Below, piece by piece: positions 5,878 through 11,647 of a DNA stretch of 11,647 nucleotides. The notes under the pieces are model-generated. The model saw only the letters and a list, made by a program, of their open reading frames with translations, was not told the origin of the DNA and did no database searches. The translations under genes were made by a program, and so were the position numbers. The stretch's first letter is position 1; each line of letters starts with the position of its first letter. Source of the stretch: Erysipelotrichaceae bacterium UBA1783 (lineage in GTDB: Bacteria; Bacillota_I; Bacilli_A; Erysipelotrichales; Erysipelotrichaceae); NCBI GenBank assembly GCA_002315205.1, contig DCGH01000067.1, forward strand, positions 1 through 11,647, given 5' to 3'.

Positions 5878-7191
5878 TTATTGTGGTAAAACAATTGATG
5901 GATACTTTTCAGCAATAGTCTTGTAGAAGTTTTCCATTGCAACTTCCTTAGTTACTGCACCCTTTAAGTATTCAGACCAGTTATTCTGTAATGCTTCGTT
6001 TAAGCCCTGATCATAGATTGTCTGATTCTGGAACTTAATGTTCTTAGCTAATTCTACGAATACTGCTACATCGTTCTGTTCTAATAATGCATTCTTATAT
6101 TCAGGATCTGCTGCGAACTGAGCGTTAACCTTCTGATTGTTAGTGAACTGTGATTCATTTTCAATTAACTTTGTACAGATGTCTTCATCATTGATGAATG
6201 CGTTCATAACGTCTGCTAAGATAGTTGGATTATCAGAACCAGTAGCTGCTAATAACCAAGTACCACCCCAGAAGTGAGCCTGAGGACCTTCGCAAATTGC
6301 CCAGTCACCCATTGTACCATGATCAGCATCCTTTGTAGGACCCATACAGAAATTGAAGTACCAAGCTGGACCGAAGAAGCATAATGCCTTACCTGTATCG
6401 TACATTTCATTATTCTTTTCGCCATCCCAGATACCAGCTGTTAATGTATAACCATTAGCAATATACTTTTCAGACTGATCTAACCAAGTCTTAATCTGGT
6501 CATCCATCTGTAAGTTATTGTTAGCATCAACCCATGCAACTGATACATTGTTTGAGAATACTCTATAAGTTTCAGCATATGAAGCTGTCATTAAGTAACC
6601 CATGCTCTTTGCCTTTTCAGCAACTGCATCGAACTTTTCCCAAGAATTTAATAATTCCTGAACTTCTGCTGGATCATCAGTTCCTAAAACTGCCTTAGCA
6701 ATTGAACGTCTGTAGATTAATGCAGATGGACAACACTGGAATGAAACACCCTTAGTAACTCCATTTGTATCTGTACATGCTTCAACTGTATAAGTGTAAG
6801 TATTTGAGAAATCAGTTACACCAAGCTTCTTAACATCCTGAGTTGCATCAGAATTAACATACTTTAAGATGTAATCAGCTTCTGCTAAGAACATATCAAC
6901 CTTATCGTCTGCAGATGCATCTGCCTGACCCTGTAATGCTAGGTCTAATGCATCCTGATACTGTGAACCTTCATTTGGTACGATTGTCCACTTAACTGTT
7001 ACGCCTGCAGGAATTCTGTCAGCATAATACTTTTCGAAGAAACCCTTGTATTCTTCGTTCCAACACATGATGTGGAATACTTTTCCTTCTTCAGCAGTCT
7101 GACCACCATTATCTGGGTCAGTCTTGCTTCCGCATGCTGCTAAAGAGAAAACCATTAATACAGCTAATAATAATGTTAAAAACTTTTTCAT
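5878..7191 (-). CDS. Sugar-binding lipoprotein of an ABC importer (CUT1 type)
   Basis: Extracytoplasmic solute-binding protein of 437 residues, the usual size for family 1 sugar-binding proteins. The start MKKFLTLLLAVLMVFSLAAC is a lipoprotein signal peptide with lipobox LAAC and C20 as the lipidated cysteine, followed by a short polar linker (GSKTDPDNGGQ). Aromatic residues fit for stacking on sugar rings are visible, such as W44, the GPAWYFNF segment and HFWGGTWLL. The mature part has eight further cysteines, which is many for an exported protein and suits a strict anaerobe. An AAGGAGA ribosome site lies five bases before the ATG. First structural gene after the LacI-type regulator (59-base gap) and before the permeases. 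Substrate inferred from the divergent phosphorylase: cellobiose or cellodextrins; other beta-glucosides are not excluded. Confidence 0.9.
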   Translation of the reverse strand: MKKFLTLLLAVLMVFSLAACGSKTDPDNGGQTAEEGKVFHIMCWNEEYKGFFEKYYADRIPAGVTVKWTIVPNEGSQYQDALDLALQGQADASADDKVDMFLAEADYILKYVNSDATQDVKKLGVTDFSNTYTYTVEACTDTNGVTKGVSFQCCPSALIYRRSIAKAVLGTDDPAEVQELLNSWEKFDAVAEKAKSMGYLMTASYAETYRVFSNNVSVAWVDANNNLQMDDQIKTWLDQSEKYIANGYTLTAGIWDGEKNNEMYDTGKALCFFGPAWYFNFCMGPTKDADHGTMGDWAICEGPQAHFWGGTWLLAATGSDNPTILADVMNAFINDEDICTKLIENESQFTNNQKVNAQFAADPEYKNALLEQNDVAVFVELAKNIKFQNQTIYDQGLNEALQNNWSEYLKGAVTKEVAMENFYKTIAEKYPSIVLPQ

Positions 7192-7228
7192 ATTTTCTCC
7201 TTCTAACTTAATATAAAAGTTTTTTATG

Positions 7229-7246
7229 TAACTGCTATTGCAGTTA
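7229..7246. repeat. Perfect inverted repeat TAACTGC-TATT-GCAGTTA
   Basis: Seven-base arms with a four-base loop, in the 59-base gap between the regulator and binding-protein genes. It has no U-tract on either strand, so it is not a standard terminator. It may be an mRNA processing or stabilising hairpin or a protein site. A -10-like TATATT lies at 7215-7210 on the minus strand, but no convincing -35 box is at the right distance. The binding-protein operon may therefore rely largely on read-through from the regulator promoter. Confidence 0.5.
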
Positions 7247-7250
7247 ATTC

Positions 7251-8246
7251 CTAATTAATTTTCTTTACCGTCTTTCCTTTGACTAAGCTACCTGTAACAA
7301 CAACCTGTTCATTGTAGTTTTTACCTGTCTCAATTATTTCAATCAGGTTTTTGGCAGCAATTCTTCCTAAATCTGAGGTATTCTGCTTGAAGGTTGTTAA
7401 TCCTAATGGGCTAGCCAGGTTGATTCCATCATAACCAATTACTGAAATATCATCAGGAATAGATAATGAAGCATCAACAATTGCCTTCATACCACCTAGA
7501 TAAGAATAATCATCTGGGAAAATGATACATGATGGTCTGTTTTCTAAAGCCAAAATTCCTTTTGTCTTCTGATAGCAGCCCTCAATATCATGATATCTTG
7601 CCTGAATGATAGAGTTCTCATTCAAAGGCAATTTATTGTCGAACATGGTTTTATAGAAACCCATGATACGATAATCTGTTACATCTGTTTTATCTCCATG
7701 CATGAAACATATATTTTTATGTCCCATCTCAATCGCATATTCTGTTAATTGTTTTAATCCCATCACATTGTCTGAGCTTACTGAGCTGCAGTCCGGATAA
7801 GACTTATCAACTGTAATGACAGGAATATCTGATTCTACTAATTCGATAATCTCTGGATCTTCGAAATCAGCTAGAATAATGACCACACCATCGAAGTTAC
7901 GGTAACGAACATGCTTTAAGTAGGTTAGCTCCTCTGATTTGTTATTAATAAAGGTAATATCATAGCCATGTTTTTCAGCTTCAGCTCTAAAACTTTCTAA
8001 TACTGATGAGAAATATTCATGAGCTAAACCAGCATTCTGTGCATCCATGAATAAGACGCCAATATTTTGAGTTCTGTTTGTTTTTAGTGTTCTCGCATTT
8101 GAATTAGTAACGTAGCCCATTTCTTCAGCTACTTTACGAATGCTTGCTTTAGTTGCCTTTCCAACATCGCTCTGATCATTAAGTGCTTTAGAAACAGTTG
8201 CAACAGATACGCCACATTTCTTTGCGATATCTTTCATTGATACCAT
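7251..8246 (-). CDS. LacI/GalR-family transcriptional repressor of the cellobiose locus
   Basis: DNA-binding sugar-responsive regulator of 331 residues. The helix-turn-helix is at residues 4-23 (MKDIAKKCGVSVATVSKALN), the hinge region at about 40-58 and the periplasmic-binding-like effector domain at about 60-331. The ATG at 8246 is preferred because AGGAG at 8259-8255 lies eight bases upstream. An in-frame GTG at 8255 overlaps that ribosome site and cannot be the start; the ATG at 8237 would be too far away. Its promoter contains one copy of the 18-bp operator at the start point, so autoregulation is likely. It is divergent from the phosphorylase and on the same strand as the importer, with no terminator before it. 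It presumably represses both units until cellobiose or a related sugar binds. Confidence 0.92.
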   Translation of the reverse strand: MVSMKDIAKKCGVSVATVSKALNDQSDVGKATKASIRKVAEEMGYVTNSNARTLKTNRTQNIGVLFMDAQNAGLAHEYFSSVLESFRAEAEKHGYDITFINNKSEELTYLKHVRYRNFDGVVIILADFEDPEIIELVESDIPVITVDKSYPDCSSVSSDNVMGLKQLTEYAIEMGHKNICFMHGDKTDVTDYRIMGFYKTMFDNKLPLNENSIIQARYHDIEGCYQKTKGILALENRPSCIIFPDDYSYLGGMKAIVDASLSIPDDISVIGYDGINLASPLGLTTFKQNTSDLGRIAAKNLIEIIETGKNYNEQVVVTGSLVKGKTVKKIN

Positions 8247-8264
8247 ATGTGTCACTCCTGTTCC

Positions 8265-8282
8265 AAACTTAATCGTTTTCGT
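8265..8282. promoter_or_regulatory. LacI-type operator, lacI-proximal copy
   Basis: AAACTTAATCGTTTTCGT, identical over 18 bp to the copy at 8429-8446. The core AATCGTTT fits the AAnCGnTT pattern of LacI-family operators. It lies immediately downstream of the -10 box of the regulator promoter, covering about +1 to +18, where bound repressor would block transcription initiation. Confidence 0.8.
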
Positions 8283-8288
8283 AATTTC

Positions 8289-8317
8289 ATAATAAAGCGT
8301 TTACATTTTTTAGTCAA
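8289..8317 (-). promoter_or_regulatory. Promoter of the LacI-type regulator (and probably importer operon)
   Basis: On the minus strand, TTGACT (8317-8312), a 17-base spacer and TATTAT (8294-8289), each five of six to consensus. The predicted start point is near 8282, at the edge of the operator. The leader before the ATG at 8246 is about 36 bases. Confidence 0.8.
8292..8306 (-). promoter_or_regulatory. cre-like (CcpA) site inside the lacI promoter
   Basis: On the minus strand, ATGTAAACGCTTTAT fits WTGNAARCGNWWWCA at 13 of 15 positions; only the terminal CA is off. It sits in the spacer and -10 region of the regulator promoter. CcpA bound here would repress the regulator-importer unit when preferred sugars are present. 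The site could also be a weaker LacI-family site, since the two motifs share the CG-centred core. Confidence 0.5.
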
Positions 8318-8377
8318 TACTTTTTCTAAAAAAAATTATTGAAAGTTTTTTCAAAAAAAAATAATGTATGAAAACCC

Positions 8378-8406
8378 TTGCATTTTCTTTTTTCTTCCTA
8401 TATCTT
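8378..8406 (+). promoter_or_regulatory. Candidate promoter of the cellobiose phosphorylase gene
   Basis: TTGCAT (8378-8383), a 17-base spacer and TATCTT (8401-8406), with a predicted start near 8413. Both boxes are only partial matches, and an alternative -10 TTAAAT is at 8406-8411. A-tracts just upstream (8346-8361) could act as an UP element. The second operator copy starts about 16 bases after the predicted start, where repressor could act as a block. Confidence 0.4.
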
Positions 8407-8428
8407 TAAATAAAGAGGGTTTTATCGA

Positions 8429-8446
8429 AAACTTAATCGTTTTCGT
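8429..8446. promoter_or_regulatory. LacI-type operator, phosphorylase-proximal copy
   Basis: Identical over 18 bp to the site at 8265-8282, offset 164 bp. This copy is embedded in a longer dyad, CGAAAAC (8426-8432) and GTTTTCG (8439-8445). Around the central CG (8438-8439) the flanks AAAC (8429-8432) and GTTT (8445-8448) are also symmetric. It lies between the candidate promoter and the ribosome site (GGAGG, 8470-8474) of the phosphorylase gene. Confidence 0.8.
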
Positions 8447-8480
8447 TTGACTCCAAAAAAATGGGGATTGGAGGATTTTT

Positions 8481-10916
8481 ATGAGATACGGACACTTTGA
8501 TGATTTAAAAAAGGAGTATGTCATCACTAATGTTAAGACACCTCTTCCTTGGATTAATTATCTAGGAAGTGATAGCTTCTTTACATTACTTTCAAATACA
8601 GCTGGCGGATATTCTTTCTATAAGGATGCAAGGCTAAGACGATTAACAAGATATCGTTATAACAATCTTCCTTTAGATTCAGATGGCTTCCATATGTATA
8701 TTAAGGATGGCGATACAATTTGGAACCCTGGTTGGCAGCCAACTCAGACACCTTTAGATGATTATTCATGTAGACATGGATTAGGCTATACTGTTATTTC
8801 AGGTGAAAAGGATGGCGTTAAGGCAACTCAGGAACTATTTGTTCCAAAAAATGACAATATCTTATTAGATAGAGTTACTATTACAAATACAAACAATTAT
8901 CTTAAGGAAATCGATTTATTCTCATTTGTTGAATTCTGCTTATGGGACGCAAATGATGACTGTACTAACTTCCAGAGAAACTACTCTACAGGTGAGGTTG
9001 AAGTAGAAGGATCTAGAATTTATCATAAGACTGAATATCGTGAAAGAAGAGATCATTATGCTGTTTTCTATGCGAATAAGCCAGTAGATGATTTCGATAC
9101 AAGCAGAGACCAGTTTATGGGTGTTTATGGTTCTCCAATTAGACCAGAAGCCGTACTGGCTGGCAAATGCTCTAATTCAATTGCTCATGGCTGGCAGCCA
9201 GTTGGTGCTCATCACATTCATTTAGCATTACAGCCAAACGAAAGCTATGATGTCATCTTTGGATTATGCTATGTAGAGGTTGAGGTTTCTAAAAAATTCG
9301 TTGCTCCTTCTGTTATTAACAAGGAACCAGCAGACAAACTAATTAATCGTTATTCTACAAATGAACAGTTTGATGAAGCATTAAACAATCTAAAAGGCTT
9401 CTGGAACTCATTATTAGTTGGTTTCGAAGTTAGAACTGAAAACGAAAAGGTAAACAGAATGGTAAACATCTGGAATGCTTACCAGTGTATGGTTACATTT
9501 AACATGTCAAGAAGTGCTTCATACTACGAAAGTGGTATCGGTAGAGGTATGGGCTTTAGAGATTCATGTCAGGACCTATTAGGATTTGTTCATATGATTC
9601 CTGCTAGAGCAAGAGAAAGAATCTTAGATATTGCCGCAACTCAAAAAGCCGATGGTGGTGCATATCACCAATATCAGCCTTTAACAAAGAAGGGAAATTC
9701 CGACATCGGTGGTGGATTCAATGATGATCCATTATGGTTAATCGCCTGTGTTGATGCATATATCAGAGAAACTGGAGATTGGGACATTTTAAAGGAAATC
9801 GTTGATTTTGATAACAACCATGAAATTGCTGATACATTATTAGAGCATTTAAGAAGAAGCTTTAACTATACATTAAACAATTTAGGTCCACATAAGCTTC
9901 CATTAATCGGTAGAGCGGATTGGAACGATTGTTTAAATCTAAACTGCTTCTCAGAGCATCCAGGTGAATCCTTCCAGATTTCCGGTCCATCTGAAGGCCC
10001 AGTTGCTGAATCTGTCTTCATTGGTGGTATGTTTGTTAAGTATGGTAATGAGTATGCAAATATTCTAAAGCATATTGGTTTAACAGAAGAAGCTGCTAAG
10101 GCTGATGAAGCTGTAAAGGAAATGAGCAATACTGTCTTAAGAGATGGCTGGGATGGACAATGGTTCATTAGAGCTTATGATGCATTTGGTGCAAAGGTTG
10201 GTTCTGATGAATGTGATGAAGGAAAGATTTTCATTGAACCACAGGGTATGTGTGTAATGGCCGGAATCGGTGTAGAAACTGGTGAAGCACAGAAGGCAAT
10301 GGATAGCGTTGCTGAAAGACTAGAAACAAAGTATGGTATTGTCTTAAATAATCCAGCTTATACAACATACAGATTAAATCTTGGAGAGATTTCTTCATAC
10401 CCTCCAGGATATAAAGAAAATGCAGGTATCTTCTGTCATAATAACCCATGGGTTATCTTTGCAGAAACTGTATTAGGACATGGCAACAGAGCATTCGAGC
10501 TTTATAAGAAGACCTGTCCAGCATTCATTGAGGAAATCAGTGAAATCCACAGAACTGAACCATATGTATACTGTCAGATGGTTGCCGGTAAGGACGCTGT
10601 TAATCCAGGCGAAGGTAAGAACTCTTGGTTAACAGGTACTGCAGCTTGGACATTTACAGTACTTGCAGAAGGTATTTTAGGTATCAAACCAGATTATGAT
10701 GGATTATTAGTTGATCCTTGTATTCCTTCTACAGTCAAGGGCTACAATGTTAACAGAACCTTCCGTGGTGTCAACTACCATATCACTATCGAAAATCCAG
10801 ATGGTGTTGAAAAAGGTATTAAGCGTATCTTAGTCAATGGCAATGATATTCCAGTTGGACCAATTCCTGTATATCAGGTAGGTGAAGATGTTAACGTAAC
10901 AGTTATCATGGGTTAA
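8481..10916 (+). CDS. cbpA: GH94 cellobiose phosphorylase
   Basis: Cytoplasmic enzyme of 811 residues that splits cellobiose with inorganic phosphate into alpha-glucose 1-phosphate and glucose, saving one ATP per disaccharide. Length and sequence agree closely along the whole protein with clostridial cellobiose phosphorylases (also 811 residues). The expected layout is an N-terminal beta-sandwich (about 1-280), a linker, an (alpha/alpha)6 barrel (about 320-740) and a small C-terminal beta domain. The catalytic general acid is D483 in [13 protein letters not shown]636, Y640 and H653 have the same spacing as the E649, Y653 and H666 I recall for the Cellvibrio gilvus enzyme (sugar and phosphate binding). 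RGMGFRDS (355-362) and LTGTAAW (717-723) are further active-site segments. GGAGG lies six bases before the ATG. It is a single-gene unit ending in a strong terminator. Chitobiose or cellodextrin phosphorylases are less likely; the latter are much longer. Confidence 0.95.
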   Translation: MRYGHFDDLKKEYVITNVKTPLPWINYLGSDSFFTLLSNTAGGYSFYKDARLRRLTRYRYNNLPLDSDGFHMYIKDGDTIWNPGWQPTQTPLDDYSCRHGLGYTVISGEKDGVKATQELFVPKNDNILLDRVTITNTNNYLKEIDLFSFVEFCLWDANDDCTNFQRNYSTGEVEVEGSRIYHKTEYRERRDHYAVFYANKPVDDFDTSRDQFMGVYGSPIRPEAVLAGKCSNSIAHGWQPVGAHHIHLALQPNESYDVIFGLCYVEVEVSKKFVAPSVINKEPADKLINRYSTNEQFDEALNNLKGFWNSLLVGFEVRTENEKVNRMVNIWNAYQCMVTFNMSRSASYYESGIGRGMGFRDSCQDLLGFVHMIPARARERILDIAATQKADGGAYHQYQPLTKKGNSDIGGGFNDDPLWLIACVDAYIRETGDWDILKEIVDFDNNHEIADTLLEHLRRSFNYTLNNLGPHKLPLIGRADWNDCLNLNCFSEHPGESFQISGPSEGPVAESVFIGGMFVKYGNEYANILKHIGLTEEAAKADEAVKEMSNTVLRDGWDGQWFIRAYDAFGAKVGSDECDEGKIFIEPQGMCVMAGIGVETGEAQKAMDSVAERLETKYGIVLNNPAYTTYRLNLGEISSYPPGYKENAGIFCHNNPWVIFAETVLGHGNRAFELYKKTCPAFIEEISEIHRTEPYVYCQMVAGKDAVNPGEGKNSWLTGTAAWTFTVLAEGILGIKPDYDGLLVDPCIPSTVKGYNVNRTFRGVNYHITIENPDGVEKGIKRILVNGNDIPVGPIPVYQVGEDVNVTVIMG

Positions 10917-10931
10917 ATTCAAAGCAAAAGC

Positions 10932-10958
10932 AAAAGGGATGTTGCAACATCCCTTTTT
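10932..10958 (+). terminator. Terminator of the phosphorylase gene, probably bidirectional
   Basis: A perfect palindrome centred between 10944 and 10945 (AAAAGGGATGTTG mirrored over 26 bp) followed by Ts, 15 bases after the stop codon. Read on the minus strand it is followed by TTTTGCTTTTGC, so it may also end transcripts arriving from the GNAT gene. Confidence 0.9.
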
Positions 10959-11048
10959 CTATTTTCCAAAGCAATCCTCTGCTGGTAAATATCCATCTTC
11001 AATGAGCCTTATCCTTTGATTGTCTTCTTTTGTTAAAGAAATAGTCAT
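10959..11048 (-). CDS. Possible 29-codon small ORF or gene remnant
   Basis: A minus-strand frame from ATG at 11048 to TAG at 10961-10959 encodes a peptide starting MTISLTKEDNQRIRLIEDGY and ending LPAEDCFGK. Its composition is protein-like (charged, no low complexity), and the stop abuts the bidirectional terminator, as expected for a real gene end. Against it: no Shine-Dalgarno sequence precedes the ATG, and several codons (AGG, ATA, CTC) are unlike the neighbours. The frame stays open upstream toward the end of the GNAT gene without a better start. It could be a small protein translated downstream of the GNAT gene, or the surviving C-terminal end of a decayed gene. Function unknown. Confidence 0.3.
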   Translation of the reverse strand: MTISLTKEDNQRIRLIEDGYLPAEDCFGK

Positions 11049-11092
11049 TTTTACTATCAAGGCAAACAAGGACGTTTTTTTGATTTTCTTTT

Positions 11093-11557
11093 TTATAAAA
11101 CCTTTTCCATCGTAACCTTTAATGGTTCTAAGCCAATATTCTGATAGAAACGCATTGCTGTTTCATTAAAAGACCACACATTTAAAGTAACGTTATAGCA
11201 GCCACTTTCCTTGGCAAAATCTAAAACATGGTGATACAGTTTACCACCTACACCCTTACCACGGCAATTCTGATCAACACACAAATCATCAATATAAAGT
11301 GTCTTGATATCAGTCAAAATATTGTCATTGATATGCTGCTGGAAAATGCAGAAGGCATAGCCTAATACCTTATCATCCTCTTCATAAACAAAGATTGGTT
11401 TTGCATCATCATCAAACATTTCTAGTAGCTGATCATCTGTATACTTTCTGCAGCCTTCCTTAAAAATATCTGCTCTGCCATTATGGTGTACAGTTAATAC
11501 CTGTAATAATAAATCATTAATTACATCTAAATCCTTTTTTTCTGCTCTTCTAATCAT
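11093..11557 (-). CDS. GNAT-family N-acetyltransferase
   Basis: Acetyl-CoA-dependent acetyltransferase of 154 residues, one complete GNAT fold. The strand-4/helix-3 segment YIDDLCVDQNCRGKGVGGKL (88-107) contains the R-x-x-G-x-G pyrophosphate-binding loop (R99-G104). Strand 5 and the following helix, NVTLNVWSFNETAMRFYQNIGL, carry the usual Asn and the general-acid Tyr (Y138). The start MIRRAEKKDLDVINDLL is the typical N-terminal strand-helix. The HHNGRADIFKEG segment (24-35) resembles a subgroup of uncharacterised GNATs in Bacillota; the acceptor (small amine, protein or antibiotic) cannot be told. An AAGGTGAT ribosome site lies six bases before the ATG. It has its own promoter and appears unconnected to the sugar genes. 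Confidence 0.88.
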   Translation of the reverse strand: MIRRAEKKDLDVINDLLLQVLTVHHNGRADIFKEGCRKYTDDQLLEMFDDDAKPIFVYEEDDKVLGYAFCIFQQHINDNILTDIKTLYIDDLCVDQNCRGKGVGGKLYHHVLDFAKESGCYNVTLNVWSFNETAMRFYQNIGLEPLKVTMEKVL

Positions 11558-11583
11558 ATTTTATCACCTTTTTTATTTCTACT

Positions 11584-11589
11584 ATTATA
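11584..11589 (-). promoter_or_regulatory. -10 box of the GNAT gene
   Basis: A perfect TATAAT on the minus strand, 26 bases before the ATG. The expected -35 region falls inside the terminator palindrome of the preceding gene and shows no good match (GACTAT), so only the -10 element is supported. Confidence 0.5.
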
Positions 11590-11598
11590 CAACAAATT

Positions 11599-11625
11599 AA
11601 AAAAGGATAGTCTTAAGACTATCCT
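11599..11625 (-). terminator. Terminator of a minus-strand gene beyond the right edge
   Basis: AGGATAGTCTT (11604-11614) and AAGACTATCCT (11615-11625) form a perfect 22-bp palindrome, followed on the minus strand by six Ts. There is no U-tract on the plus strand. It must end a minus-strand gene outside the window, and it insulates the GNAT gene. Confidence 0.8.
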
Positions 11626-11647
11626 CAATTGATACATTTTTAATGAT

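Noticed and set aside
8283..8480. Possible riboswitch or small RNA in the 234-bp divergent region
   Set aside because: The region is explained by promoters, operators and A-tracts. The only other symmetry is the AT-rich TTGAAA-GTTT-TTTCAA at 8339-8354, which is too weak for a structured RNA.
9866..10449. Minus-strand open frames at 9866-10168 and 10231-10449
   Set aside because: Antisense to the GH94 phosphorylase within its conserved catalytic domain. They are shadows of the codon pattern.
8481..10916. Alternative reading as chitobiose, laminaribiose or cellodextrin phosphorylase
   Set aside because: The 811-residue length and near end-to-end agreement with remembered clostridial cellobiose phosphorylase sequences favour cellobiose. 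Cellodextrin phosphorylases are much longer.
1..11647. A wholly new multi-gene system such as a defence island, CRISPR array, prophage or transposon
   Set aside because: Nearly all genes fall into known metabolic, transport, regulatory or acetyltransferase families. No repeat-spacer array, transposase, integrase, toxin-antitoxin pair or terminal repeats are seen.

Overview
This is an AT-rich, low-GC window. It has strong AGGAGG-type ribosome binding sites, canonical sigma-A promoters, U-tract hairpin terminators and a LAAC-type lipobox. Together with gene content typical of gut or rumen anaerobes, this points to a Bacillota (Firmicutes) chromosome, plausibly a Clostridia (Lachnospiraceae-like) or Erysipelotrichia member. 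The exact lineage cannot be fixed from the sequence alone. There are no rRNA or tRNA genes, no CRISPR array and no insertion sequence.

Centre and right (2755-10916): a cellobiose/cello-oligosaccharide uptake and phosphorolysis locus. On the minus strand, in transcription order, are a LacI-type regulator (8246-7251), a lipoprotein sugar-binding protein (7191-5878), two ABC permeases (5770-4829 and 4814-3957) and a MalK/MsmX-type ATPase (3942-2755). Divergent on the plus strand is a GH94 cellobiose phosphorylase (8481-10916). The 234-bp divergent region carries two identical 18-bp copies of AAACTTAATCGTTTTCGT. One lies at the start point of a very good lacI promoter and one lies just downstream of a candidate phosphorylase promoter, next to a CcpA-like cre site. 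The inferred circuit is that imported disaccharide relieves LacI repression and the phosphorylase splits it with phosphate into glucose 1-phosphate and glucose.

Left (24-1935): a two-gene operon, a FrlB-like SIS-domain deglycase followed one base later by a FrlD-like PfkB kinase. This suggests catabolism of an Amadori compound (fructoselysine-like). Its promoter is excellent (TTGAAA-17-TATATT) and carries two TTGTAATTACAA-like palindromes exactly 21 bp apart, which look like operators for an unlinked dimeric regulator, perhaps of the GntR family.

Between them (1935-2721) are a GtrA-family four-helix membrane protein, a divergent 53-codon small gene with near-consensus expression signals and a strong terminator, and the convergent end of the transporter operon. 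On the far right are a short 29-codon frame of uncertain status, a GNAT acetyltransferase with its own promoter, and a perfect-palindrome terminator belonging to a gene beyond the right edge.

The gene content is mostly recognisable. The less ordinary material lies in the regulatory architecture (tandem operators, double hairpins), in small unrecognised genes, and in a lysine-rich insertion in the transporter ATPase.
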